Source of the DNA: Labrenzia sp. THAF82 | GTDB taxonomy: Bacteria; Pseudomonadota; Alphaproteobacteria; Rhizobiales; Stappiaceae | Assembly (NCBI RefSeq): GCF_009363435.1 | Contig: NZ_CP045354.1 | Coordinates: 2,198,501-2,262,500 of the forward strand | Reading direction: 5' to 3' | Length of the DNA: 64,000 nucleotides | The notes under the pieces: generated by a model | The model's database searches: none | Seen by the model: the letters and a program-made list of their open reading frames with translations, nothing else | Told to the model about the DNA's origin: nothing | Translations under genes and position numbers: made by a program | Shown: positions 19,399-28,542 of the stretch, piece after piece | Layout of the letters: each line of letters begins with the position of its first letter | Numbering within the stretch: position 1 is the stretch's first letter

Positions 19399-20753
19399 GT
19401 GCCTCTCTTTTCCGGGTTGTCAGACAGTTCCAGCGTGCCGCCATGAGCGCGCATGACTTCCTCGACAATGGTGAGCCCGAGGCCGGAGCCAATAATGTCG
19501 CGGACATTGTCACCTCTGCCGAAGCGCTCGGTCAGGTGTTTCCGGTCGCCGTCACCGAGACCACGGCCCTCGTCGATGACATCGACCCTGACACTTGATC
19601 CCGATTGCAGGATTTCCACCTTGATGACGCTGTCCTCCGGCGAGTATTTCACAGCGTTGTCCAGGAGATTTCGCAGCGCGTTCTGCAACAGGATCGGGTC
19701 ACCTTCAACCGAGCCGATTGTGTCCGAACCAGAGCAGGTGATCCTTATATCCTTCAAGTCCGCAGTCGGACTGATTGACCTGATCACATCCTGAGCGAGC
19801 TCCTTCACATTGAGGCGTTCCTTCTCAAGATTGTCGGACCGCAGCGCGACCATCGCATGATCAAGCAGCTGACCTGCAGAGCGCGAACTCTCGTCTGCAG
19901 CGCGTATGACTTCTCGCAGGATCTGTTTGTTTTCCGGTTTTCGGACGCTGCGCATGGCGATCTCTGATTGTGTTCTGACCGTTGCGAGCGGTGTGCGCAC
20001 GTGATGTGCTGCTTCGGCGATGAAGTCTTCGGTTCTCGCCAGTGAGGCGCTGAGTCGGCCCATGAACGTATTGAGGGACTGTAGCAAGGGTACGAGCTCG
20101 GTCGGGGCCGACGTTTCGACCGGGCTCAAATCCTGCGGGCCGCGGCGCGCAACCGACTGGGCAAGCCTGTTCAATGGCCGCATGGCATTGTTGGTCGCAA
20201 ACCAGCTAAGTGCCCCTGAGAGAACGAAAAATCCAATACCAGCCGCAGCCGCAGCAATCGAGATCTGCAGAGAAACAGCAGCAAGTCCCAGCCGGGTTTG
20301 AGCGACAAGCACCGTCAAAATGACTGTTTCATCGCCCACGGTCAAACGTCTTGGCAGCGCTGCGATGCGCACTTCGTCCTCGCGGTAGATGGCTGTTGCA
20401 AAAACCGGATTGCCAGCGTCAAAAGTGGCAGAAGGTGCCGGCAAGTCATCGTATCCCGTGACAGTCAGATCGTCTGCGGTGATGCGGTAGAACACTCGTT
20501 CTTCGGCTATAGATCCAAGCATCGACAAGGCTGAATAGGGTACGTCGACCAATATCTGGCCGCGTTCGGCGCGAACGGCCTCCGAAATTGCAGTTGCCGA
20601 GGCAATCAGGATGTTGTCCTGGGTGATTTCAGCCGCCTGCTGGGCGAGTGCACGCACCGTGAAATAGAGCGCAACCGACAGAATGGCCGCGACAAGCAGC
20701 AATTGAAGGAGAAGCCGCCTTCTGAGCGAACCTCGTGTACGGACGGCTGTCAT
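19368..20753 (-). CDS. TctE-like membrane sensor histidine kinase
   Basis: 461 residues. Order: cytoplasmic N-terminus, transmembrane helix (about 12-32), periplasmic sensor of about 120 residues, second transmembrane helix (about 160-180), HAMP-like linker, dimerisation domain with the phosphorylated histidine in EAAHHVRTPLATVR, and ATPase domain with N box LRNLLDNAVKYS, G1 DEGRGLG and G2 GSGLGLTIVEEV. This is the TctE build of kinases controlling tricarboxylate uptake. Its start overlaps the regulator stop by 4 bases. The divergent tctCBA operon is the natural target. Confidence 0.9.
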   Translation of the reverse strand: MTAVRTRGSLRRRLLLQLLLVAAILSVALYFTVRALAQQAAEITQDNILIASATAISEAVRAERGQILVDVPYSALSMLGSIAEERVFYRITADDLTVTGYDDLPAPSATFDAGNPVFATAIYREDEVRIAALPRRLTVGDETVILTVLVAQTRLGLAAVSLQISIAAAAAGIGFFVLSGALSWFATNNAMRPLNRLAQSVARRGPQDLSPVETSAPTELVPLLQSLNTFMGRLSASLARTEDFIAEAAHHVRTPLATVRTQSEIAMRSVRKPENKQILREVIRAADESSRSAGQLLDHAMVALRSDNLEKERLNVKELAQDVIRSISPTADLKDIRITCSGSDTIGSVEGDPILLQNALRNLLDNAVKYSPEDSVIKVEILQSGSSVRVDVIDEGRGLGDGDRKHLTERFGRGDNVRDIIGSGLGLTIVEEVMRAHGGTLELSDNPEKRGTCASISLPLA

Positions 20754-21415
20754 GAGGCCGTCATCCTGTAGCCAACACCGCGCACAGTTTCGATCTTGAC
20801 GCGCCCTCCCTGTAGCTTCTTGCGGACGCGCCCCACATAGACCTCAATCGCATTTTCAGAAACGTCTTCGTCGTAGGAGAACAGGCGGTCAACCAGGTGT
20901 GACTTTGAAAAGATCATGTCGGGTGCCGAGAAAAAGACTTCGAGCAGCCGCAGTTCCCGGTTCCTGAGGTCGGAGACGTTTCCGGCAACCGCAACGGTTC
21001 CTGCAAGCGGATCAAACACAACATCCTGGAAGGTTTTCTGGTTGCGCGATGCGCCTTGTCTTCGACGAAGCACGGCCCTGCAACGGGCCTCGAGTTCGGA
21101 AAAGTCGAAGGGTTTGGTGATGTAGTCGTCGGCACCGAGGTCGAGCATCCGGACGCGGTCCGATACTTCAGAACGCGCCGTCAGAACGATAACAGGAGTG
21201 TCATTGTCGCCTGTGCGATGCCTTTCCAGGAACGTGCGTCCATCCCCGTCGGGAAGCATGATATCAAGCAGAATGAGCTCATAACCGGTGCTGGCCAAAC
21301 AGGCGGCGGCCGTTTCCAGATCAGGTGCATGATCAACGACATGACCGTCGAGGCTCAGCCGTTCGACAATGGCCTTAGCCAGTTTCTCATTGTCCTCGAT
21401 CAGTAGGAAGCGCAT
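20750..21415 (-). CDS. TctD-like OmpR-family response regulator
   Basis: 221 residues: receiver domain with the phospho-acceptor Asp in LILLDIMLPDGDG (about residue 51), acidic pair near the N-terminus (IEDNE), Lys in YITKPFD, then an OmpR winged helix with VYVGRVRKKLQGG and the final RGVGYRM. It is the first gene of a three-gene operon and lies 117 bases from the divergent tctC. The spacer should therefore hold its binding sites. It probably activates the transporter when the extracellular tricarboxylate is sensed. Confidence 0.9.
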   Translation of the reverse strand: MRFLLIEDNEKLAKAIVERLSLDGHVVDHAPDLETAAACLASTGYELILLDIMLPDGDGRTFLERHRTGDNDTPVIVLTARSEVSDRVRMLDLGADDYITKPFDFSELEARCRAVLRRRQGASRNQKTFQDVVFDPLAGTVAVAGNVSDLRNRELRLLEVFFSAPDMIFSKSHLVDRLFSYDEDVSENAIEVYVGRVRKKLQGGRVKIETVRGVGYRMTAS

Positions 21416-21532
21416 GCCAATTTAGCCGTTTGTCGTTGTTTTTTGGTAGCGTGACAGGTTCCTGTCAGCTTTCCCAATACTTTTAATGTTTGCAAGGGGC
21501 TCGTTAAGCCCCAGCGTGTCTGGGAGGAAAAT

Positions 21533-22513
21533 ATGACACTTTTGAAAATGACCCGTCGGGTCGTTCTGGCTGCTGCTGCAGTCTCTTTTTCATTTGCAAC
21601 CCCGTCCTTTGCAGAACCGGCTGTCGATAGCATCCACTTCCTGATTCCAGGCGGTGCAGGTGGTGGCTGGGATGGCACAGCACGCGGCACCGGTGAAGCG
21701 CTAACGAAGGCAGGCCTCGTCGGCACGGCATCTTACGAGAACATGTCTGGCGGCGGTGGCGGCAAGGCCATCGGCTTCCTGATTGAAAACGCGGACAGCA
21801 ACCATGGCACGCTCATGGTCAACTCCACGCCGATCGTGATCCGCTCGCTGACCGGTGTGTTCCCGCAGAACTTCCGTGATCTGACTCTGGTTGCCGGCAC
21901 AATCGGTGACTATGCGGCTCTCGTGGTGCCTGCCGACGGCGATATCAAGGACGTCAACGGTCTGATCGAAGCCTTCAAGGCGGATCCTGCCGGGACCGCG
22001 ATTGGTGGAGGTTCTGTGCCGGGCGGCATGGACCATCTGGTTGCCGCAATGGTGTTCCAGGCAGCCGGTGCTGATCCGGTCGCGATGAAATACGTGCCTT
22101 ATGACGGTGGCGGCAAGACCATGGCTGGTCTGCTTTCCGGTGAAGTTCAGGCCGTTTCCACCGGCTTCTCAGAAGCCGTTGAATTGGCCAAGGCAGGCGA
22201 AGTGCGCATCATTGGTGTGACTGCACCTGAACGCGTCGACGCCTATGCAGATGCCCCGACCATGGTCGAGCAGGGCAATGACACGACCTTCGTCAACTGG
22301 CGCGGTTTCTTCGCTGCACCTGGTCTTCCGGCGGACAAACTGGCCGCTTACCAGGATGCCATTGCGAAGATGTACGAAACCGATGAGTGGGAAGAAGTTC
22401 GGGCTCGCAACGGTTGGGTGAACATCCACAATCCTGGCGACGACTTCCGCTCTTTCCTTGAAGAGCAGGAAAAGTCCATCGGCGATCTGATGAAGAAGCT
22501 CGGCTTCCTCTGA
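21533..22513 (+). CDS. tctC: Tripartite tricarboxylate transporter binding protein (TctC/Bug family)
   Basis: 326 residues with a signal peptide (about 1-27, ending ...SFAEP) and the Bug/TctC fold. Hallmarks are FLIPGGAGGGWDGTARG, which begins the ligand site, and the later VPYDGGGKTMAGLLSGEV. It delivers a carboxylate to the TctAB membrane part. A GGGAGG site precedes ATG 21533. It is first in tctC-tctB-tctA, followed by a stem-loop that may raise its mRNA level relative to tctB and tctA. The ligand could be citrate, aconitate, tricarballylate or a similar acid. Confidence 0.92.
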   Translation: MTLLKMTRRVVLAAAAVSFSFATPSFAEPAVDSIHFLIPGGAGGGWDGTARGTGEALTKAGLVGTASYENMSGGGGGKAIGFLIENADSNHGTLMVNSTPIVIRSLTGVFPQNFRDLTLVAGTIGDYAALVVPADGDIKDVNGLIEAFKADPAGTAIGGGSVPGGMDHLVAAMVFQAAGADPVAMKYVPYDGGGKTMAGLLSGEVQAVSTGFSEAVELAKAGEVRIIGVTAPERVDAYADAPTMVEQGNDTTFVNWRGFFAAPGLPADKLAAYQDAIAKMYETDEWEEVRARNGWVNIHNPGDDFRSFLEEQEKSIGDLMKKLGFL

Positions 22514-22540
22514 TCGACGTTCAGCAAAGCTGAAACGCAA

Positions 22541-22568
22541 GGCACGTCCGGGACTTCCCGGACGTGCC
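22541..22568 (+). promoter_or_regulatory. Stem-loop between tctC and tctB
   Basis: GGCACGTCCGGG (22541-22552) and CCCGGACGTGCC (22557-22568) form a perfect 12-bp stem with a 4-base loop. No T-run follows, so it is more likely an RNA-stabilising or partial-termination structure that favours tctC than a full terminator. Confidence 0.75.
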
Positions 22569-22596
22569 GCCCAATCCAAAAAATGTGGGGGGAACG

Positions 22597-23088
22597 ATGG
22601 CGCTTGATCGCTGGCTAGCACTGGTCATCTTGTTGATCTGTCTGGCTTATGGCTATGCAGCTTATTTCACCATGGACGCGCTTTTGCCGCCGATCATGCA
22701 ACGCAGCCCAATTTGGCCCTCAAGCTTTCCCAAAGTCTTGGCCATTGGCGGAATTCTTCTGTCGCTGAGCATCTTGCTCGGTCTGGAAAAATCCCCCGAC
22801 AAGAAAGACGCTGCAGACATCAATCTGTCGCGTCTACATGAGTACAAGGTCGGCCAGGCGCTTCTCCTGTTGGGCTTGATGGTTGCCTATGCGTTGCTGC
22901 TGCGGCCGCTTGGGTTCCTAACCTCCACTTTTCTTTTTCTCACGGTTGGCAGCTTCATTCTCGGTGAGCGCCGCTATGTCATGATGATCGTTGTCGCCGC
23001 TATTGCTGCCGGTACGGTCTGGTACCTTGTGGACGTGGTGCTGGGCATCTTCTTAAGTCCATTCCCGTCTTTTCTGATTGGAGGCTGA
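22597..23088 (+). CDS. tctB: Small membrane subunit of the tripartite tricarboxylate transporter
   Basis: 163 residues with four hydrophobic segments (about 8-28, 45-62, 86-108 and 118-150), the TctB layout. Sequence conservation is low in this family, so the call rests on size, topology and position between tctC and tctA. ATG 22597 has a GGGGGG-rich ribosome binding site; an earlier in-frame codon at 22564 lies in the preceding hairpin region. One base separates its stop from the tctA start codon. Confidence 0.88.
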   Translation: MALDRWLALVILLICLAYGYAAYFTMDALLPPIMQRSPIWPSSFPKVLAIGGILLSLSILLGLEKSPDKKDAADINLSRLHEYKVGQALLLLGLMVAYALLLRPLGFLTSTFLFLTVGSFILGERRYVMMIVVAAIAAGTVWYLVDVVLGIFLSPFPSFLIGG

Positions 23089-23089
23089 G

Positions 23090-24613
23090 ATGCTCGAAGG
23101 ACTTCTGACGGGCCTCGCAACGGCCTTCACATTCACAAACATCATGATGGTTGTAGGCGGCTGTCTGATCGGTACGTTCATCGGCATGCTGCCCGGGCTT
23201 GGCCCGATGTCGATCATTGCCATCATGATCCCGGTCGCGATCACAATCGGTGATCCGTCAGCTGCACTGATTCTGCTTGCTGGCGTTTATTATGGTGCGG
23301 TTTTTGGTGGTTCGACGTCTTCGATCCTGATCAATGCTCCAGGCGTCGCTTCGACTGTTGCTACCTCCTTCGACGGCTATCCGCTGGCACGTAAGGGGCA
23401 GGCCGGGAAGGCCTTGACGGTTGCCGCGATCTCCTCGTTTGCGGGGGGCACCATCGGTGCGATCCTGCTGATGGTGTTTGCTCCGGCGCTGGCCTCCGTC
23501 GCGCTGCTGTTTCATTCGTCTGAATATTTTGCACTGATGGTTGTCGGGTTGTCAGCGATTGCGGCATTTGCCGGCACCGGCCAAGTCGGCAAGGCTCTGC
23601 TGATGACGTTCCTCGGACTGATGATGGCAACGGTCGGCGAAGGCGTTCTGTTCAATATGCCGCGCTTCACCATGGGCGTCATGGATCTCCAGTCCGGCTT
23701 TGGCTTCATCACGCTTGCCATGGCGATGTTCGCGCTCCCTGAAGCCATTTTCCTTGTGCTTGACCCTGCACGTTCAAAAACCGGCGACGGCAGTGATGGT
23801 GGCAAGATCAAGAACTTGCGGATTACCAAGGACGAAGCGCGTAAGATTACACCGGTGATCGGCCGGCAGTCGCTCCAGGGTTTTTTTATCGGTGTTCTGC
23901 CCGGCGCAGGGGCGACGATTGCCTCTTTCCTCGGGTATGCGGTTGAGCGCAACATCGCGAACAAGGAAGAGCAGGAAGAGTTCGGCAAAGGTTCAGTGAA
24001 AGGCATTGCTGCTCCTGAAAGCGCCAACAATGCCGCCTGCACCGGTTCATTTGTTCCGCTGCTGACACTGGGCATCCCCGGTTCAGGAACAACTGCAATC
24101 CTGCTGGGTGCGTTGATCGCGCTTAATGTCAGTCCAGGTCCGCGCCTGATGGTCGATGAACCTCAGATTTTCTGGGCCGTCATCATCTCCATGTATCTTG
24201 GCAATCTGGTTCTTCTGATCCTCAACTTGCCGCTGATCCCTTACATCGCAAAGGTTCTGGCGGTTCCGCGCAACTATCTCATCCCGTTCATCCTGTTCTT
24301 CACATTGATGGGCGCCTATATCGGCCAGAACAACGCCACGGAGCTTCTTCTCCTTGTCGGTTTCGGGATTTGTGCAACGCTGTTCCGCTTTGCAGACTAT
24401 CCATTGGCTCCCTTGCTGATCGGGTTCATTCTTGGGCCTTTGCTTGAGAATAACTTCTCCCGTGCCATGCAGCTTTACGACGGTGTCGGATTTATCTGGG
24501 AACGGCCGATGACGCTCGGGTTGCTGATCCTTGCCGTTGTTCTTGTTGTTCTGCCCGGCTACAGAGCCCGTCGTGCACGCCTGCGTGCGGAAGGTGTCGC
24601 TGACGGCGATTGA
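23090..24613 (+). CDS. tctA: Large membrane subunit of the tripartite tricarboxylate transporter
   Basis: 507 residues with about 12 hydrophobic segments. The two family signature regions are visible: GMLPGLGPMSIIAIMIP near residues 28-44 and GVLPGAGATIASFLGYAVE near 265-283, which show the internal repeat of TctA. Further on is the ALTLGIPGSGTTA-type segment (here LTLGIPGSGTTAILLG). It is the ion-coupled channel for the acid bound by TctC. ATG 23090 follows GGAGG. The CoA-transferase gene begins 27 bases after the stop and is likely co-transcribed. Confidence 0.93.
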   Translation: MLEGLLTGLATAFTFTNIMMVVGGCLIGTFIGMLPGLGPMSIIAIMIPVAITIGDPSAALILLAGVYYGAVFGGSTSSILINAPGVASTVATSFDGYPLARKGQAGKALTVAAISSFAGGTIGAILLMVFAPALASVALLFHSSEYFALMVVGLSAIAAFAGTGQVGKALLMTFLGLMMATVGEGVLFNMPRFTMGVMDLQSGFGFITLAMAMFALPEAIFLVLDPARSKTGDGSDGGKIKNLRITKDEARKITPVIGRQSLQGFFIGVLPGAGATIASFLGYAVERNIANKEEQEEFGKGSVKGIAAPESANNAACTGSFVPLLTLGIPGSGTTAILLGALIALNVSPGPRLMVDEPQIFWAVIISMYLGNLVLLILNLPLIPYIAKVLAVPRNYLIPFILFFTLMGAYIGQNNATELLLLVGFGICATLFRFADYPLAPLLIGFILGPLLENNFSRAMQLYDGVGFIWERPMTLGLLILAVVLVVLPGYRARRARLRAEGVADGD

Positions 24614-24640
24614 TAACGGCAGCACGAAGGGACACATCAG

Positions 24641-25834
24641 GTGTCGAAACCGCTTGAAGGGATTAGGGTCCTCGACCTGACCAATGTTCTTGCCGGCCCA
24701 TTTTGCTGCCACCATCTGGCGCATCTTGGGGCGGAAGTAATCAAGGTCGAGGCCGCGGGCCGAGGCGATCTGGCCCGCAATCTTGGCGCTGATCCCGATC
24801 TGAACGAGAAAGGCATGGGTGTTTCTTTTCTTGCGCAGAATGCGGGCAAGAAATCCGTCACTGTCAATCTGAAACACCCGAAGGGAAGAGCGCTTTTCAT
24901 CAAGCTCGTCAGGTCCGCAGATGTGCTGGTCGAAAACTTTCGTCCCGGTGTTATGGACCGATTGCAGGTTGGTTACGATGCACTCAAGAAAGAGCGACCT
25001 GAACTGATCTATTGCGCCATTTCCGGCTTCGGACAGGATGGACCCTGGGTCCATCGCCCGGCGTATGACCAGATCATTCAGGGAGCTTCCGGTGTCATGT
25101 CGATCACCGGTGACAGCGAAAGCGCGCCATTACGCGTTGGATACCCGGTCGCCGACACTGTCGGCGGAATTACCGCTGCATTTGCGGTCGCTTCAGCGTT
25201 GAATGCTTCGCCGAGGGGCAGCTTCATCGATGTCTCCATGCTTGAATCGGTGCTCGCGACCATGGGGTGGGTGGTATCCAACTACCTGAATGCTGGTGTT
25301 GAACCCGCAGCGAACGGCAATGAGAACGTCACGTCAGCTCCCTCAGGAGCCTTCCAGGCAGGCAGCGGTCTTTTGAACATTGCAGCCAACAAGGATGAGC
25401 AGTGGGTGTTGCTTACCGATCATCTGGGCTTGAGTGAACTGCGCGAGCACTCTGATTACGCGACGCGCGAAAACAGGAAGAAGAACCGTCTGGCGCTGAA
25501 AGCTGAGCTAGAGGTCGTTCTGAAAACCCGCCCAGCGCGTGATTGGGCGAAGGAACTCAATCGCATCGGTGTGCCGTCCGGGGCTGTCCTGACCGTTCCA
25601 GAAGTGCTGCAAATGCCGCAAATCGCGGATCGAGGCTTCCTGCACACGTTTCAGCAGGTGCCTGGTGTCGATCGGGACATCGCCGTGACGACGACCGGGA
25701 TAAAGCTGGATGGTGATGCACCCAAGGTGTCCGCACCGCCGCCGCTTCTTGGCGAGCACAATCATGAAATCTGGGGTGAGCTTGGTCTCAGCAGCCAGGA
25801 GCTGGAAGACCTTCGAAGCGACGGTGCACTATGA
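24641..25834 (+). CDS. CaiB/BaiF-family (type III) CoA-transferase
   Basis: 397 residues, normal for formyl-CoA transferase-like enzymes. The family start KPLEGIRVLDLTNVLAGPF and the catalytic-type Asp region (RGDLARN) are visible, followed by NAGKKSVTVNLKHPKGRALF. These enzymes move CoA between carboxylic acids through an aspartyl anhydride. Being downstream of tctCBA and overlapping a citryl-CoA-lyase-like gene (ATGA), it probably converts the imported acid to its CoA thioester. The start is GTG with AAGGGA upstream. Confidence 0.9.
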   Translation: MSKPLEGIRVLDLTNVLAGPFCCHHLAHLGAEVIKVEAAGRGDLARNLGADPDLNEKGMGVSFLAQNAGKKSVTVNLKHPKGRALFIKLVRSADVLVENFRPGVMDRLQVGYDALKKERPELIYCAISGFGQDGPWVHRPAYDQIIQGASGVMSITGDSESAPLRVGYPVADTVGGITAAFAVASALNASPRGSFIDVSMLESVLATMGWVVSNYLNAGVEPAANGNENVTSAPSGAFQAGSGLLNIAANKDEQWVLLTDHLGLSELREHSDYATRENRKKNRLALKAELEVVLKTRPARDWAKELNRIGVPSGAVLTVPEVLQMPQIADRGFLHTFQQVPGVDRDIAVTTTGIKLDGDAPKVSAPPPLLGEHNHEIWGELGLSSQELEDLRSDGAL

Positions 25835-26652
25835 GCAGCGCAGGCAAAGATGTATCCGATTGGTGGACGACAGACATCATAGACATGGCGCCCGGGCAGA
25901 TACGGCTACGCGGCCACCCGATCGAAGAGCTGATCGGCAACGTCACCTTTCCTCAAATGATCTGGCTGATGACGAGAGGCGACTTGCCCACGCCCGAACA
26001 GGCAAAGCTTTTGGAGTGCGCTCTCGTTGCGGCGGTTGATCACGGTCCGCAGGCACCGTCGATTGCCGCGGCGCGCATGGCGGTTACCTGCGGCCTTGGT
26101 CTTAACGGTGCAATGGCATCTGCAGTCAATATGCTCGACGACGTTCACGGGGGGGCGGGTGAACAGGCTGTAGAACTTTATGGCTGGATTGATGATGCCA
26201 TGAAAGACGGCGTTGGCCTTGATCAGGCCGCTGCGAAGATGATTGATCGTTGGCAGGCCGAGCGGACCGTTTTCGTGCCAGGTTTTGGCCACAGGTTTCA
26301 CAAGCCAGAAGATCCGCGAGCGCCACGCCTGCTAGGTCTTGTGGACGCGGCCGCTGCGGACGGTGTTGTGAGCGGACGGTTTGCCGAAATCGGACGGGCA
26401 ATCCAAAAGATCCTGAACACCCGGAAGAGCAAACCCGTTCCCATGAACATCGATGGAGCGACCGCTGTTGTCTATGCGGAGCTCGGTTTCGCCGGGCAGC
26501 TCGCGCGCGGGCTTTTTTGCCTGTCCAGGTCCGTCGGTGTGATCGCGCATGCCTGGGAGCAAATGAACCAGGGTGGCCGGAACAAGGGGCCGACACCGCC
26601 AGCTTATCGCTGGTCCTATACTGGGCCGAATCCGATTGACGGCCAGACCTGA
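25831..26652 (+). CDS. Citryl-CoA-lyase-like protein of the citrate synthase superfamily
   Basis: 273 residues, much shorter than citrate synthase (about 430) but aligned to its core. Typical segments are LRGHPIEELIGNVTF at the N-terminus and VPGFGHRFHKPEDPRAPRLLGL near the middle, the family's active-site histidine region; a conserved Asp also seems present late. Such short forms are often annotated as citryl-CoA lyase and pair with CoA-transferases. The expected reaction is cleavage of a citryl-CoA-like thioester to acetyl-CoA (or propionyl-CoA) and an oxo-acid. It is coupled to the CoA-transferase gene and ends the transporter operon, converging on the IclR gene. Confidence 0.85.
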   Translation: MSSAGKDVSDWWTTDIIDMAPGQIRLRGHPIEELIGNVTFPQMIWLMTRGDLPTPEQAKLLECALVAAVDHGPQAPSIAAARMAVTCGLGLNGAMASAVNMLDDVHGGAGEQAVELYGWIDDAMKDGVGLDQAAAKMIDRWQAERTVFVPGFGHRFHKPEDPRAPRLLGLVDAAAADGVVSGRFAEIGRAIQKILNTRKSKPVPMNIDGATAVVYAELGFAGQLARGLFCLSRSVGVIAHAWEQMNQGGRNKGPTPPAYRWSYTGPNPIDGQT

Positions 26653-26707
26653 CCCACCGGTGCCGGTGAAACAATGTGATGCCGGCATGATCGTCAAGCT
26701 ATTTCGA

Positions 26708-27463
26708 TCAGAGAAGCTGCAGGATTGATTTTCTTGCCTGGAGGAGGAGCTCCGCCAGAGCGCCTTTGAGACGCGTGAACCTGTGAGACGGAACAGGTAT
26801 CGATACTGCATAGATCTGATCCATTGGATCCTTGAAGGCGAAACCGGCTGCTGAAATGCCGTCTGTGTGCTCGTTCAGGTCCCAACCGATGCCGGTTTGC
26901 CGGATGTCTTCGATCTCCCGCATGAACTCCGACAATGGTTTGGTGTCATCCTCGGTCGCTTTCAATTCCGGTGTTGCGATTGCAACGAGTGCATCGTCCT
27001 CGAACAAGGAGAGTGCAGCCTTGCCGTTGGCTGTTGTTGTCATGGGAAAGACTTCGCCAACGGCAGAGACGGTTCTAAGGCGATGGGAACCAATCACCTG
27101 ATCAACGAAGACCATGTGGTCTTCCCTAAATGCGGCCAGGTCAACGGTCTCTTCTGTCTTTGAAGAGAGGTCGACCAAGACAGGCCGAATGAGCTCGGCC
27201 ATATTGATCCGGCCAGCTGCGGCCAGCGACTGGATTTCCGGCCCGAGCCTTAGCCCCCCTTCGGCAGAACTTGCCATGACCAGACGTTCGGCGATGAGCG
27301 CATTCACGATACGCTGTACCGTAGAGCGGGGCAGGTGTACGCGCTCAGCTATGCCGCCAAGGCTTAGTCCGGAGTTGTCTTTTTTCAGAATCCGCAGAAT
27401 CTCGGCTGCTCGAGAAATAACTTGAACGCCTTGATTTGATTGCGCTTTCCTTTCGATATTCAT
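26708..27463 (-). CDS. IclR-family transcriptional regulator
   Basis: 251 residues: helix-turn-helix region GGIAERVHLPRSTVQRIVNAL (about 36-56) and a C-terminal ligand domain with TTTANGKAALSLFED. It is divergent from the cyclase-cupin-SDR operon across 177 bases, so it most likely controls that cluster. It converges with the citryl-CoA-lyase-like gene. It differs clearly from the other IclR protein of this window, so it is not a recent copy. Effector unknown. Confidence 0.88.
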   Translation of the reverse strand: MNIERKAQSNQGVQVISRAAEILRILKKDNSGLSLGGIAERVHLPRSTVQRIVNALIAERLVMASSAEGGLRLGPEIQSLAAAGRINMAELIRPVLVDLSSKTEETVDLAAFREDHMVFVDQVIGSHRLRTVSAVGEVFPMTTTANGKAALSLFEDDALVAIATPELKATEDDTKPLSEFMREIEDIRQTGIGWDLNEHTDGISAAGFAFKDPMDQIYAVSIPVPSHRFTRLKGALAELLLQARKSILQLL

Positions 27464-27640
27464 GACTTTTTCCGCCGTGTTCCTAGTCCAGCTCCGGTCT
27501 GGAATCGCATGCTAATGCAGCGTGATACTGTCTGCATATAGCAAATATACGCGTCGTGTCGAGAAAACACTTGACCGCATTATGATACACTCGTACCGTA
27601 AAGCAATACAGATTGGCGCTGGCCTTCGGGAGGATCAAAA

Positions 27641-28480
27641 ATGTCAGTGATGATTCGCGGGATCGAGTTTCAGGAAAACCTGAACAACGATATGGGCGTC
27701 GAGTTCTATAACCTGTCGCACCGCTATGGATTTCAGTGCCCGAACTGGCCGTATTTCAAAGATGTCCAGATTGAGCGGAAGCACTACATGGCCAAGTCCG
27801 GTGTGCTGTCCCAGACAATCACCACCACGATGCATGTGACGACGCACATCGATGCACCGGCTCATGTCGTTCCCGGAACACCGTTCATCGACGAAGTGCC
27901 GTTGCCTCATTTTTTCGGGTCCGGGCTGGTTGTCTCGGTGCCGAAGGAAAAGTGGGAGCCGATCACGGGCGACGACCTGGAGAAGGCTTGTGGCCATGCA
28001 ATCCGCAAGAACGATGTCCTGATCATCAACACGGGCTGGCACAAGCAATATGAGGATGGTGACTACTTTGCCTACTGTCCCGGCCTCGTGCCTTCCGCCG
28101 CCGACTGGATCGTGGAGAAAGGCATCAAGGTTGTTGGTCACGATACCCAGGCAAACGACCACCCGCTTGCGACGGCTATCGGTCCGCAGCGCAACGGCCC
28201 AATCCTGCCGCATTTGGAGCAGGAGTATCTTGAGTGGTCCGGCGGCCGCGATTGGAAAGACGATTTTCCCGAGTGGGAACCGGTTCACAACAAGCTGTTC
28301 AGCAACGGTATCCTTGGCATTGAAAATGTTGGCGGCGATCTTGATGCAGTCACTGGAAAACGCTGCACGTTTGCATTTTTCCCATGGAACTGGGACCGGG
28401 GCGATGGGTGCATCATCCGCCTTGTGGCGATGATCGACCGCGGCCAACAGTATCGCATCGAGGCAGGCGAAACCTTCTGA
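27641..28480 (+). CDS. Cyclase-family metal-dependent hydrolase
   Basis: 279 residues of the family that holds kynurenine formamidase, isatin hydrolase and polyketide cyclases. The metal-binding signature appears as HVTTHIDAPAHV at about residues 66-77 (H-x-x-T-H-x-D-x-P-x-H), with further ligands expected in GHDTQANDHP. Members hydrolyse amides, lactams or lactones using manganese or zinc. A GGGAGG site precedes ATG 27641. As first gene of a catabolic operon it may open a ring or amide early in the pathway. Isatin hydrolase of a related marine bacterium belongs here, but I cannot tell the substrate. Confidence 0.83.
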   Translation: MSVMIRGIEFQENLNNDMGVEFYNLSHRYGFQCPNWPYFKDVQIERKHYMAKSGVLSQTITTTMHVTTHIDAPAHVVPGTPFIDEVPLPHFFGSGLVVSVPKEKWEPITGDDLEKACGHAIRKNDVLIINTGWHKQYEDGDYFAYCPGLVPSAADWIVEKGIKVVGHDTQANDHPLATAIGPQRNGPILPHLEQEYLEWSGGRDWKDDFPEWEPVHNKLFSNGILGIENVGGDLDAVTGKRCTFAFFPWNWDRGDGCIIRLVAMIDRGQQYRIEAGETF

Positions 28481-28542
28481 TCCTTCATCACGGGCCGCCC
28501 CGTTGTGGGCGACCTTCATGCACAAGGTTCGGGAGGGTGACA

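Noticed and set aside
24083..25054. A 323-codon minus-strand frame across tctA and the CoA-transferase gene
   Set aside because: Both plus-strand genes are strongly supported; the antisense frame has no start signal or recognisable motif.
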